Shown: one piece after another, positions 7,604 to 17,455 of the stretch
How positions within the stretch are numbered: position 1 is the first letter of the stretch
Layout of the letters: every line of letters starts with the position of its first letter
Assembly: GCA_964638155.1 (NCBI GenBank)
Contig: CAZWYI010000016.1
Span: 1 to 47,122, forward strand
Reading direction: 5' to 3'
Length of the DNA stretch: 47,122 nt
Source: CAYZTD01 sp964638155
GTDB taxonomy: Archaea; Thermoplasmatota; E2; DHVEG-1
The notes under the pieces: model-generated
What the model was told of the DNA's origin: nothing
What the model saw: only the letters and a program-made list of their open reading frames with translations
Databases searched by the model: none
Made by a program: the position numbers and the translations under genes

Positions 7604-7696
7604 ACCTTTTCAAAAAATATTAATATAAAAGGAGTAAAATCACGTTAATAAACAAAAAATAATAAATTTTTAATAAAATTTTATTTTGCAAAACCC

Positions 7697-7704
7697 TTTA
7701 AATA
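7697..7704 (+). promoter_or_regulatory. TATA box of argS
   Basis: TTTAAATA centred 28-29 bases before the ATG at 7729, with no ribosome binding site between. This indicates a leaderless or near-leaderless transcript. Confidence 0.5.
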
Positions 7705-7728
7705 GTAATACAATTCCGAATTTGTAAT

Positions 7729-9456
7729 ATGTACCCAATCAAAAAAATAAAAAATGAGTTAATTAAAGATATTAAAAATCTATTATTTAAATTAAATTGT
7801 AAAATAGATATAAATCTAGAAGAGCCAACTGATGAAAAAATCGGTGATTTTGCTTTTCCTTGTTTTCAACTAGCACCTGTTTTAAAAAAATCACCAAATG
7901 AAATAGCAAAAAAATTAAAAGAAGAAATTAAAAAAAATGAGTTAGTAGAAAAAATTGAGGTAAAAAATGGATATTTAAACTTTTTTTTAGATGAAAAAAA
8001 GATAAATAAAATGATTTTAGATAAGGTATTTGAAAAAAACAATGAATACGGCTTTTTAGAAAAGAAAAATAAAAAAGTTATCGTTGAACATACTTCAGCT
8101 AATCCAAATGGCCCATTACATGTAGGAAGAGCTAGAAATCCAATAATAGGAGATACTATCTCTAGAATCTACAAAGCAGCAGGATATGATGTTGAAACCC
8201 AATTTTATTTAGATGATATGGGTAAACAGGTGGCTATACTTTCATGGGGTATAGAGAATTTAAAAGAAAAAGATATTGAAAGAACAGATAGAAACAAAAT
8301 GGATCATAGCAAAGTAGGTTACTATCAAAAGGCAACGAAATTACTTAAAGAAAATCCAGAAATATCTTTTAAAATTCAAGAAATAATCAAAAAAAGTGAG
8401 AAAGGGGATAAAAACACAATTGAAAGGTTAAAAAAAGCTTATTTGCCTGTTTTAGAGGGGATGAAAGAAAGCCTAAACAGGATAAATATAGAGATAGATA
8501 AATATGTACCTGAATCAAAATTTGTAGAAAACAAAGATGTAAATAAGGTTATAGAAGAACTTAAAAAATCAGAATATTCAGATTTTGAAGATGGAGCTTA
8601 TTTTATTGATATGAAACCTTTTGGTATCAAAGGTAGAAATACAAATTTTTATTATCTTCGAAGAGATGGTACTAGTCTTTATGCTACTAGAGATGTAGCG
8701 TACCATATGTGGAAAGCAAAAAAAGCTGATATTCTTATAAATATTCTTGGGGAGGATCATAAATTAGAATCAAAACAAGTAGAAACAGCATTAAAAATAG
8801 TCAAAGCAGATTTAATACCTGAAGTAATCTTTTACTCTTTTGTATCTCTTCCAGGGGGGAAAATGTCTACACGAAAAAATAGAGTAGTATACCTGGATGA
8901 TTTAATAGATGAATGTGTGAAAAGAGCATATATAGAAGTTAAAAAACGCAGAGGAAAAGAACTTTCAGATAAAAAAATGAAAAAAATATCTGAAGATGTT
9001 GGAATTAGTGCACTTAGATATAATATAATAAAAGTCCAACCTGAAAAATCGATAGTATTCAAATGGGAAGAAGCATTAAACTTTGAAGGGAATGCTGCTC
9101 CATTTATACAATATGCTCATGCTCGAGCAGCAAGTATTCTAAAAAAATACAATAAAGAACTTGAAAGAGTAGATTATAAGTTACTAACTAATCAATCAGA
9201 GATAAATCTAATTAGAAAGATAGGGGAATTTCCAGAGATAATAGAAAAGGCATGTGAGGATAATAAGCCTCATCTTATACCATCATATTTATTTGAATTG
9301 GCATCAAAATTTAATCAATTTTATAGAGACTGCCCGGTGTTACACGAAGAAAATAATAAAATAAAAAATGCAAGAGTTTTTCTTGTTAAGGATACAAAAA
9401 TTGTTTTAAAAAATGGATTAGAGATAATCGGTATAAAAGCATTAGATGAGATGTGA
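7729..9456 (+). CDS. argS: Arginyl-tRNA synthetase
   Basis: A class I synthetase of 575 residues that charges tRNA-Arg. It has the N-terminal additional domain (about 1-85, with EKIGDFAFPCF), the HIGH motif HVGR at 131-134 in HTSANPNGPLHVGRARN, the KMSKS equivalent KMSTR at 378-382, and a DALR-type anticodon-binding domain (NFEGNAAPFIQYAHARAASI onward). The length is normal. The radical SAM gene begins inside its last codons (overlap of 11 bases), so the pair is likely co-transcribed. Confidence 0.97.
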   Translation: MYPIKKIKNELIKDIKNLLFKLNCKIDINLEEPTDEKIGDFAFPCFQLAPVLKKSPNEIAKKLKEEIKKNELVEKIEVKNGYLNFFLDEKKINKMILDKVFEKNNEYGFLEKKNKKVIVEHTSANPNGPLHVGRARNPIIGDTISRIYKAAGYDVETQFYLDDMGKQVAILSWGIENLKEKDIERTDRNKMDHSKVGYYQKATKLLKENPEISFKIQEIIKKSEKGDKNTIERLKKAYLPVLEGMKESLNRINIEIDKYVPESKFVENKDVNKVIEELKKSEYSDFEDGAYFIDMKPFGIKGRNTNFYYLRRDGTSLYATRDVAYHMWKAKKADILINILGEDHKLESKQVETALKIVKADLIPEVIFYSFVSLPGGKMSTRKNRVVYLDDLIDECVKRAYIEVKKRRGKELSDKKMKKISEDVGISALRYNIIKVQPEKSIVFKWEEALNFEGNAAPFIQYAHARAASILKKYNKELERVDYKLLTNQSEINLIRKIGEFPEIIEKACEDNKPHLIPSYLFELASKFNQFYRDCPVLHEENNKIKNARVFLVKDTKIVLKNGLEIIGIKALDEM

Positions 9457-10249
9457 AATGAGTTATAAGCATATAAATGTAGATAGAGCTTTAAATAAAA
9501 TTACAAGAATTGATAATCTTTTTTGTGGGGATTATACGATTGATCCATATCAAAACTGTGAATTTGGATGTGTTTACTGTGATTCAGCTAACAAAAATAT
9601 TGTTTTAATAAAAAACAATATTGTAGAACTTTTTAAAAAAGAAATTCAAAAAATGTCTAATGCAAACATAATAATTGGAAGTGTTCATGATCCCTATCAA
9701 AAAATTGAAAAAAAAGAACAAAAAACTAGAAAAATTTTAAATTTAATAAAAAAAAATAACCTAAATTGTCATATACTTACAAAATCAGATCTTGTTTTAA
9801 GAGATATTGATATTTTAGAAAAAATAAATGATTGCAATGTTACAATTAGTGTTAGTTCAATAGACTATGAAAAAAATAAATTATTTGAAAAAAATGTTTC
9901 TTCTTTTAAAAAAAGATTAGAAACAGTAGAAAAGTTAAATGAAAATAATATAAAATCAGGACTTGCTCTTATACCATTAATTCCGTACATTACTGATTGT
10001 GAAATAAAAAAAATAATTGAAAAGGCAAAAAAATATAATGCAAAATATTTTTTATATAAATATTTAGAACTAAAGGGAGATCAAAAAACAACTTTTTTAA
10101 ATTTAATAAAAAAGAATTATAATACGCTATATAATTCCTATAAAGATTTATATAAAAATTCTATGTTTCCAACAGAAGAGTATACAAAAAAAACAGATAA
10201 GATTATTCAATCTTACTTAAGTAAATATAATCTAAAAAACACTATTTAA
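9446..10249 (+). CDS. SplB-like radical SAM protein
   Basis: A 267-residue radical SAM enzyme of the spore photoproduct lyase-like group (COG1533). The cluster motif CxxxCxxC is C38-C42-C45 in NCEFGCVYCDS, preceded by the group's INPYQNC-like entry (DYTIDPYQNCEF). It also has IIGSVHDPYQKIEKKEQKTR, a group-typical second strand that binds SAM. Members do not necessarily repair spore photoproduct and the substrate is unknown. The ATG at 9446 overlaps argS by 11 bases; ATG 9458 is an alternative. The sequence is extremely lysine- and asparagine-rich, reflecting AT bias. Confidence 0.85.
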   Translation: MRCEMSYKHINVDRALNKITRIDNLFCGDYTIDPYQNCEFGCVYCDSANKNIVLIKNNIVELFKKEIQKMSNANIIIGSVHDPYQKIEKKEQKTRKILNLIKKNNLNCHILTKSDLVLRDIDILEKINDCNVTISVSSIDYEKNKLFEKNVSSFKKRLETVEKLNENNIKSGLALIPLIPYITDCEIKKIIEKAKKYNAKYFLYKYLELKGDQKTTFLNLIKKNYNTLYNSYKDLYKNSMFPTEEYTKKTDKIIQSYLSKYNLKNTI

Positions 10250-10344
10250 TTATGGAGAAACTGGTTAACTCTTTTATTTCCATATCTCTTCTTTAGATAT
10301 TTAATATATTTACTTTCATATTTTGATTTCAACATGTATTTCAT
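10246..10344 (-). CDS. Putative basic micro-protein, 32 residues
   Basis: An open frame of 32 codons on the minus strand begins MKYMLKSKYESKYIKYLKKR and is rich in lysine, tyrosine and arginine. AGGTG lies 6 bases before the ATG, and an AT-rich TATA-like box (TTTTAAATATT) is about 45-50 bases upstream. It lies 87 bases downstream of the giant peptidase gene, in a gap otherwise empty. Its stop overlaps the stop of the convergent radical SAM gene. The amino acid mix could suit a nucleic-acid-binding or ribosome-associated peptide, but no family is recognised. Confidence 0.4.
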   Translation of the reverse strand: MKYMLKSKYESKYIKYLKKRYGNKRVNQFLHN

Positions 10345-10430
10345 TTTAACACCTATTTATATCTAAAATTTTAGAATTAATAATATTTAAAATATGGGTG
10401 TAAAAATTACAAAAAAGAAAAAAAAGATTT

Positions 10431-13400
10431 TTATTTATGTTTTCTACCCGAGATAACAATGTATAATACTAAGATTAGAACTATCAGAAGAATAACAAAT
10501 ACGATCATGTTATCTTCAATGAAGTTACTTGGTTCTTTCTCGTGTGGATGGCCTATTGCACCAAATGGCATATGACCATTTATATTAATATCTTCATCTT
10601 TTATTGGTTGTACATCTTCTTTTTCCCAATAGTTTGCAGTTCCATAGTCTTCATTATTTGGAACATACATTCTAAGATCAGGATCACCAAAATACACAAC
10701 ATTTTCTGCATCATCCCACCACCACTGTGGGCCATCTTCACCGCCACCTATGTAAAGAATTCCAACATGTGAAATACCACGACTATATGCCTCTCCAACA
10801 GTATGTCCAAGTATTATATCTCTTGGTATAGATTGTCTCCAGATTGCACCATACCAAGATGTAGGCCATGGGTCTTGAACTTGAAATACTGAACCGTGTC
10901 TTATCATCATCAAATGTAAGTATGTATTAGATGTTTGACATATGCTAGTAATAAATCCCATGGAATGTAAATTATCAAGTTTTTCTTCAATCTGTGTAAC
11001 ATTTTTGTTTACCAAAGGATATTTGGAAAAAGCAACTGTTCCTGTAAGACCATCATATAAATTATCTGTATTAAATGGATCGATAAATGGAATTAACTTG
11101 TTTAGTTTTTCTCTAATTGGTTTCACTGCTAAAACCCAATCCATACCAGTTGCAGGAAGCAAAAGAGAGTTATGATTGGTAAATGGTAGATAACCATAGT
11201 AATCCATACTCATGGTATCAGGTTCTTTTGTACTACCTAAATACCAGTCATATCCACGCCATGGATTTGTTTCGTGTTTAGATCCAGCTATTAAACCAGC
11301 TAATTTATGATTATTATAACCTGTATCAGGATCCCAAAATAGAGTTTGCCCTCCGTTTGGTTGAGAACCATGTGATGCATGTGTCCAAAGTAGAACACCT
11401 TCGTTTAGGTTTGATACAACTGCGTCAAGATTTGTAGAAAAAGCAGTATCAAAACCTCCTTTATTAAGATAAAATGGAACCACCTCAGTTTCAGTCATAT
11501 CGGGGAAAAATTGCCCGGGATCACCAGTATATTTTTCCATAACTCCTCCGTCTATTGCCTGCATTGTTGTTTCAAAACCAGGTATTTTTCCATCAGCACA
11601 TTCATATTTATCACCATAATAATTACTAGCTCTTTCGTTGAAACGATACTTGTGAGTAACAAAAGAACAAAGTGTAGGATACATAAATTCTTCTTCAGAG
11701 GATTTCTTATTTATTTTTAGTGTGTTTAGATATGGATATGAAAACATGCCAAGAATGCCTTTTCTTTCGCTTACACTGCCATTAATTAGTGTTACTTTTC
11801 CTTTCATAGCTGGATTTTCAAAGATAAGTGCGGGATAAAAAATATTTCTAGAAATTGAAACACTTGTGTCAACTGGTGTACCAAAAAACCTACCAGAGTT
11901 GGCAACACCTGGAAATACTCTATCCCAAGGAGTTCCAATATCATATTGGCCTGCTACAGTAATAATTGTTTCATCTCCTTTTTTGTCAAAGCCGTATTCG
12001 TCAAGAAAATCGTATATACGATTGCCTGTAAGAGTCATCTCTGAAACAGGTGGTTTATATTCATATCTTTCTTTTACATGTCTGTTCCAAAACTCAGTGT
12101 GCCAGGTTGCAGCACTAGCAAGTTTAGGATGATTTTCAATCAATAATAGAGGTGTTCCGTGATGAGCAGCAATATAAGTAGCAGGACCTACAAAAAGGCC
12201 TGCTTTTGTTTCTTCAGCTGGCTTTAGTTCTTCGACATACCATTTAGTCCATGGATCAATAGTTGAAAAAACTACATCGTTACTACCAGAGATATCCATA
12301 ATATCATTATATATGTGGGTACACTCAGTATAGCTTTTCTTAATATTAGAAACCTCATTTAATTTATCAATAAGTTTTTTATCATGATTATTTCCAAGAT
12401 CAACAAGATAAATATTTTCTACCCCAAGTTTGTAGAGAGTATCTACTGTTTCTGGGTTTATATCTTTATTATCCGTAAATAAGAGAGGTGAATTAATCAT
12501 ACTAGCTAGGACAGCACCATTACAAGCAGAATCAAGTGAAACACCAGTTTCTTTTGATATTTTCTGAGGAAAAACATATTCAATTTCTATTTCTAAATCT
12601 CTATTAATATCTTCTAAAGAAAAAACAGATAATTCATAGTTTTCATCTTCCATGCATGAACCAAGATTTTTAATGGTCATTGATTGCTCTTCAGTTTCAC
12701 TATCATCAATTTCTGTGTGTATTGCTTCCCCGCTTGGACCTATTAAAGTACAGCCAAGACATTGATTAGGATCCTCCCAAGATATTTTAATTTCAGCGTT
12801 TTTACATCCATAAGGAGGGTTATCAGGTAAATCAAATGTTATACCAGGATACTGAGTGATATCAATATTGTATGTGACTTTTGGTTTTAAAAGGCCAAGA
12901 GCTGATCCTTGTATTTCAAATAAGCCAGGTACACCAGATCTAGGTGCATCACCTTCAGTTGGAAAATCAGTAACTGAAATCCTCCAATCACCCGGTGAAT
13001 AAACATATGACTGTGTTACTTCGTGTCCTGCGGGACTATAAATATTCCACATGGCTGTAGCAACTGTTTGCATCCATTTATCATCTTTTTTACAAAACAG
13101 TTGTAGATCAGGATCACCTGTAGGTATCATTTTTCCTGCTACAAGTAATCCATCCCACCATGCTTCGGCTTTAAGAAATTTATATCCAGGATCTACTTGG
13201 AAAAAATCACTAACAGGGTTTAATTTATTAGTCTGCTCAACTTGAAAACTATCAAGTTTTTTTACCTTTTTTGATGGAAGAATTTTTGTAAAACTGTTTG
13301 TTATAACATTATCAGTTTGTTTTAATTCGTAATCAATTACTGCGATAACTGCATCATCAGAATATGACCAATCATTTAAAGCTATTTTATTTGCTATATC

Positions 13401-13877
13401 AAATGGATTTTCTCCAGAAATTTCTAAATATTCTTTTGCATCCCATTCGGAGTTGATTTTATCCTTATTAACATTAATTAGTTGTAACTGGTCTAATTCT
13501 TGATTGCTATAACTCATCCAGTCGTCCATAAAATACTTGATTCCTGTAAAGGCATCTAACGACCGATCTTTTTGTTTTTCTATATCCATTTTTTCTTGGA
13601 AAAACATTAAAGGATTTGAAAATAATTTTCCCTTGTCCATAAAAACATTAGAAGGAACTGAAGCAAGATAAGAATAATCATCAAGATACGTATCTTCATC
13701 AAAACCGACAAAAGTAACTTTTTTCATAGGCACAACAGAACTAAAAGATGGCCCCTTGTCAAAACCTTTCCTATTTACCGAACTAGTTGATATTACTGGA
13801 ACTGCTACTGAAATAAGTAGCGTTGATAATATTGTCAAAACTATAAAATTTTTAGTTTTAATATGTCTTTTAATCAT
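10431..13877 (-). CDS. Giant membrane-anchored C25-like peptidase with CWB2-like repeats (paralogue 1)
   Basis: An 1148-residue exported protein. A signal peptide (about 11-32) opens it, and a C-terminal helix (about 1120-1143, followed by SGRKHK) anchors it. Residues 165-190 (DIANKIALNDWSYSDDAVIAV) and 449-495 (ACNGAVLASMINSPLLFT, then TLYKLGVENIYLVDLG) resemble split cell-wall-binding repeat 2 units. Two beta-sandwich regions (about 225-440) separate them, and a second repeat-like unit follows (GPATYIAAHHGTPLLLIENHP, 555-582). The C-terminal third has a gingipain-like order: H836 in WTHASHG, C980 in SICQTSNTYLH, GHTVGEAY and FGDPDL. It lies 107 bases downstream of a clear paralogue. Proteolytic activity is inferred, not shown. 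Confidence 0.8.
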   Translation of the reverse strand: MIKRHIKTKNFIVLTILSTLLISVAVPVISTSSVNRKGFDKGPSFSSVVPMKKVTFVGFDEDTYLDDYSYLASVPSNVFMDKGKLFSNPLMFFQEKMDIEKQKDRSLDAFTGIKYFMDDWMSYSNQELDQLQLINVNKDKINSEWDAKEYLEISGENPFDIANKIALNDWSYSDDAVIAVIDYELKQTDNVITNSFTKILPSKKVKKLDSFQVEQTNKLNPVSDFFQVDPGYKFLKAEAWWDGLLVAGKMIPTGDPDLQLFCKKDDKWMQTVATAMWNIYSPAGHEVTQSYVYSPGDWRISVTDFPTEGDAPRSGVPGLFEIQGSALGLLKPKVTYNIDITQYPGITFDLPDNPPYGCKNAEIKISWEDPNQCLGCTLIGPSGEAIHTEIDDSETEEQSMTIKNLGSCMEDENYELSVFSLEDINRDLEIEIEYVFPQKISKETGVSLDSACNGAVLASMINSPLLFTDNKDINPETVDTLYKLGVENIYLVDLGNNHDKKLIDKLNEVSNIKKSYTECTHIYNDIMDISGSNDVVFSTIDPWTKWYVEELKPAEETKAGLFVGPATYIAAHHGTPLLLIENHPKLASAATWHTEFWNRHVKERYEYKPPVSEMTLTGNRIYDFLDEYGFDKKGDETIITVAGQYDIGTPWDRVFPGVANSGRFFGTPVDTSVSISRNIFYPALIFENPAMKGKVTLINGSVSERKGILGMFSYPYLNTLKINKKSSEEEFMYPTLCSFVTHKYRFNERASNYYGDKYECADGKIPGFETTMQAIDGGVMEKYTGDPGQFFPDMTETEVVPFYLNKGGFDTAFSTNLDAVVSNLNEGVLLWTHASHGSQPNGGQTLFWDPDTGYNNHKLAGLIAGSKHETNPWRGYDWYLGSTKEPDTMSMDYYGYLPFTNHNSLLLPATGMDWVLAVKPIREKLNKLIPFIDPFNTDNLYDGLTGTVAFSKYPLVNKNVTQIEEKLDNLHSMGFITSICQTSNTYLHLMMIRHGSVFQVQDPWPTSWYGAIWRQSIPRDIILGHTVGEAYSRGISHVGILYIGGGEDGPQWWWDDAENVVYFGDPDLRMYVPNNEDYGTANYWEKEDVQPIKDEDININGHMPFGAIGHPHEKEPSNFIEDNMIVFVILLIVLILVLYIVISGRKHK

Positions 13878-13984
13878 ATAATGCCCCCGTTTAGATATCT
13901 TAATACTATAATTATATTATCTACTATATATAACTAATGATTATTTATGTATTTCTATTTAAAGAGAAATAATAGAAAAAAGAA

Positions 13985-16900
13985 TTATTTTTTCCTTTTC
14001 CCTATTGCAACAAGAGCAACTAAAAGAAGTATTATTACTATTATCACACCTATTAACCAAATTGGTAACATTGGCTGTGGTTCTTTTTCATGAGGATAAT
14101 GGGTTGCCCCAAATGGCATATGGCCATTAATTGATACATCACTATCTAAAGAAGCTGCTTGAACATCTTTTAAATCCCAGTTGTTTTTTCCTTCTTTATC
14201 AAATTCAGTTTCAGGTGCCCATACTCTAAGATCAGGATCTCCAAAGAAAACAACATTTTCATTTAAATCCCACCACCATTGCTCATTTAGGTATTGGATT
14301 CCTACTTCTGCCATGCCTTGTTCATATGCTTCTCCAATAGTATGGCCTAGAGCAATTTGTCTAGGAATAGAGTGTAACCAAATACCGCTATACCACGAGG
14401 TAGACCACGGATCAAGAATTTGATAAGGCGTACCATGTCTTATCATTACCTGATGTAAATAGGTATAAGCAACTAGACATGATACAGCATTAAATCCCAT
14501 ACTGTGCAAGTTTCCAAGGTCTTCATCAAACCTTAATCCATTTCTTCCAGTAAGTACATTCTCTCCTCCAGGGAGAGGATCAATTACTACACCGTCACCA
14601 TATGCCCGAAACATTCTTCCAAGAAGAGGAATTAAACTAAGCCCTTTTGATTCTTTGATATGTAGATCTACTGAAAACGAATCGCTAAGTAAAGCAGGTA
14701 ATTGAGGATTCATTACTGCTACATCAGGATTTTCAGTACTGCCTTTATCAACCGTTATTAAATTTAGAGGTGTCGACAATAAACTTGCTATTTTAAATAA
14801 TATTGTAAAGCTCGGTAATCCCATCTCATGAAGCCATTCAGGGGCATACTGTGTAAATTCTTTGATATCACCTAATGAGAGAAGGGGTCTTTCATAAGCA
14901 CGCCATGGGTTTTCTTCATTTACATAAGGGCTATCAGGATTCCAGAATTGAAGATTTCCATAATTCAAATTTCCACCATGACAGCTTTCCATCCACATTA
15001 GCACTCCAGAATTTAGATTATCAATTGTTTTATCATAGTTTGTTGAAAAACAATTACTGTAGCCTGCCTTTCTTGCATAAAAGGGAGTTGCATATGTTTC
15101 ATGTAAATCAGGTACATAAGCTGCAGTTTTTCCCTCAGCAGCACCCTGATCTATAGGCTCATTTGAAGTTGTAATATATGGTATATTTCCATCTGCAGTT
15201 GTATAATAACCCCCCCAATGTTTTTCAGCAGCTATTTCATTGAATTTATATAAATATACATTATAGGTATGAAGCAGAGGATATTCATAATCTAACTCTT
15301 TTTGATCTTTTGTTATTACTAAGTCTGTACCAAATGGTGGTCTAAGTTTCCCAATATATGGTGAAACCTTACTGCTACTACCGTTAACTAAAGTAACTTT
15401 TCCTTTCATAGCTGGATTTTCAAATATGAGTCCAGGATAAAAAATATTTCTAGCCATCCAATATGCAATGTCAACTGGAGAACTTGAAAATCTCCCGGGT
15501 ATTAATCTACCAGCGAATGTTCTATCCCAAGTTGCACCAATATCAAATTGGTCTGCAACAGTAATCATAGTTGCAAGTTCCTCTTTTGCTTTGGGAATTT
15601 TAAATCCATAGGATTCAAGAAAATTTACTACATTTTTTCCTGTCAAATACATACTTGATACTGATGGAAGATCAGGTCTAAAACTATTATTAGCTGTATT
15701 TCTCCAAAATTCAGTATGCCATACTACAGATTGTGAAAGTACTGGATGATTATCTACTATTATTACAGGTGATCCATGATGTGCAGCAATAAATGCAGCC
15801 GGCCCAAAGAAATAGGCACCAGGATATTCACCTTGAGGAACAGGAAATTCTGAGTAATAATACGTCCATGGATCAATAGTAGAAAATACTACATCATCTG
15901 AACCAGAATATTTTTTTATCTCATCATACAAGTCTTTATATTCTGTATATTCAGACAAAGCAGATATCTCATTTAAAGAATCTTTAACATCTTTTGATTT
16001 ATAGTTTCCTAAATCAATAAGATGAATATTTTTAACACCTAACTTGTAGAGTGTGTTAATTGTATCCTCATAAACTTTATCTTTATGAGTATACAAAAGA
16101 GGTGAGTTTAACATACTTGCAAGAACTGCTCCATTTGTCGCAGAAGCAAGATTATCTCCTTTTTCCCTTGATATATTTTGCTTCCATTCATAATGGATAG
16201 TAAAATCTATGTCTCTACTAATTTCATCAAGGGAGAATACACCGATTTTGTATTTTTCATTTTCTTGTGTTTCTCCTAGTCTTTCCATCTTGATTTTTCG
16301 CTTGGTTGCTCCTTTATCAATTCCTGCAATTATTTCTTCATTAGAGGGAGAGGTTGCTGTTTCAGCGCCGGTTGGATCTAATATAACAAAACCTAAAGCT
16401 ATATTTGGATCATTCCATTCCAAAGTAAATTCAACATCTCTACATCCATAAGGCACAGAATCGTCAATTTCTATCTCTGTACCAGGGTATAGTGTCACAT
16501 CTACATCCCGAGTTTCTTCACCTAAAGCCATTTGTTTGAGGATCCCATCTTTTTTGTTTGACTGTTGGGTTGGCATATAGGTTACTCCTACTTTCCATGT
16601 ACCCTCATTATAAACATAAGAACTAGCTGTTTCTCCTGCTCCATAAAATACATTCCATTTAGAATCAGCATCTACCATTCTTCCAAAGCTATCATAAAGC
16701 TGTAAATCTAAATCAATTGCAACATTATCCCAGTACATGTTTGCAACAACATATTTATAAGGATTTGTAACCTCAAAAGAGCCGAAACTTGCTCCAACAC
16801 CTATTTCTGGCGTAGGAACATCAAGTTTAATTGATTCTATATCATATCCAGATGGAATAACACCTTGGACTTTTCCTTCTGATTCAATTTTTGGGCTTTT

Positions 16901-17455
16901 ATACTGTTCATCTGTTACTGCAACAACTACCTCGTCTGAATAAGACCATTCACTTAACGCTATTTCATTTGCAAGCAGATATGGATTATCATAACTGTAA
17001 GATTTTGTTTCTTTTGCATTTAAATCTTTGTTTAATTCTGTTTTGTCAATTCCAATAAGATTTAATTGGTCCAGTTCACCATCACAATAACTCATCCAAT
17101 CATCCATAAAATAATCTACACCATCTGATGCATCCTGGATCTTATATTTTATATCATCATCAAATTCGTTTTTATCTTGATGGAAAAGCAGTGGATGTGA
17201 AAACAATTTATTATCTTCTTTAAATACCGATATCGGTATATTTGCTAGATAAGCTAGATCATCATTTAATTTTTCTTTATCAAATTTTACAAAAGTAGCT
17301 TTTTTTAATGGAACAATATCCGTGTGAGATGGACCTTCATCAAATCCTCTTATTTGTTCTAATTCAGTTCCTTGGGTTAATGGTGTTAACATACCTGTTA
17401 AAAATAAACCCACAATTATTATTGACATTAAGCTTTTTATTTTTATATTTTTCAT
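13985..17455 (-). CDS. Giant membrane-anchored C25-like peptidase with CWB2-like repeats (paralogue 2)
   Basis: An 1156-residue paralogue of the next gene, tandemly arranged. It has a signal peptide (about 5-29) and a C-terminal anchor (about 1129-1151, then GKRKK). Shared blocks include the opening GFDEGPSHTDIVPLKKATF, SATNGAVLASMLNSPLLYT (about 436), GPAAFIAAHHGSPVIIVDNHP (about 547) and NIFYPGLIFENPAMKGKVTL, which is nearly identical even in DNA. The candidate dyad is H826 in MESCHGG and C993 in AVSCLVAYTYLH, followed by LGHTIGEAYEQG and FGDPDLRVW. The juxtamembrane motif SINGHMPFGA-PHEKEP is shared with paralogue 1. A PPC-like sandwich lies near 235-310 (LDLQLYDSFGR). It probably acts on proteins outside the cell, but enzymatic activity is inferred. 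Confidence 0.8.
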   Translation of the reverse strand: MKNIKIKSLMSIIIVGLFLTGMLTPLTQGTELEQIRGFDEGPSHTDIVPLKKATFVKFDKEKLNDDLAYLANIPISVFKEDNKLFSHPLLFHQDKNEFDDDIKYKIQDASDGVDYFMDDWMSYCDGELDQLNLIGIDKTELNKDLNAKETKSYSYDNPYLLANEIALSEWSYSDEVVVAVTDEQYKSPKIESEGKVQGVIPSGYDIESIKLDVPTPEIGVGASFGSFEVTNPYKYVVANMYWDNVAIDLDLQLYDSFGRMVDADSKWNVFYGAGETASSYVYNEGTWKVGVTYMPTQQSNKKDGILKQMALGEETRDVDVTLYPGTEIEIDDSVPYGCRDVEFTLEWNDPNIALGFVILDPTGAETATSPSNEEIIAGIDKGATKRKIKMERLGETQENEKYKIGVFSLDEISRDIDFTIHYEWKQNISREKGDNLASATNGAVLASMLNSPLLYTHKDKVYEDTINTLYKLGVKNIHLIDLGNYKSKDVKDSLNEISALSEYTEYKDLYDEIKKYSGSDDVVFSTIDPWTYYYSEFPVPQGEYPGAYFFGPAAFIAAHHGSPVIIVDNHPVLSQSVVWHTEFWRNTANNSFRPDLPSVSSMYLTGKNVVNFLESYGFKIPKAKEELATMITVADQFDIGATWDRTFAGRLIPGRFSSSPVDIAYWMARNIFYPGLIFENPAMKGKVTLVNGSSSKVSPYIGKLRPPFGTDLVITKDQKELDYEYPLLHTYNVYLYKFNEIAAEKHWGGYYTTADGNIPYITTSNEPIDQGAAEGKTAAYVPDLHETYATPFYARKAGYSNCFSTNYDKTIDNLNSGVLMWMESCHGGNLNYGNLQFWNPDSPYVNEENPWRAYERPLLSLGDIKEFTQYAPEWLHEMGLPSFTILFKIASLLSTPLNLITVDKGSTENPDVAVMNPQLPALLSDSFSVDLHIKESKGLSLIPLLGRMFRAYGDGVVIDPLPGGENVLTGRNGLRFDEDLGNLHSMGFNAVSCLVAYTYLHQVMIRHGTPYQILDPWSTSWYSGIWLHSIPRQIALGHTIGEAYEQGMAEVGIQYLNEQWWWDLNENVVFFGDPDLRVWAPETEFDKEGKNNWDLKDVQAASLDSDVSINGHMPFGATHYPHEKEPQPMLPIWLIGVIIVIILLLVALVAIGKRKK

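Noticed and set aside
9596..9622. Perfect 11-bp inverted repeat AATATTGTTTT / AAAACAATATT
   Set aside because: It lies inside the radical SAM coding region, where the codons explain it (NIVLIKNNIV), and AT-only repeats of this size are expected in such sequence.
11793..11860. Near-identical DNA with 15395-15465, possible mobile element
   Set aside because: The identity is confined to a conserved protein block (NIFYPxLIFENPAMKGKVTL) of tandem paralogues, with no flanking repeats or transposase.
14875..15156. Open frame of 93 codons opposite the giant peptidase gene
   Set aside because: It is an antisense shadow of a well-supported gene with unusual His/Leu/Gln composition.
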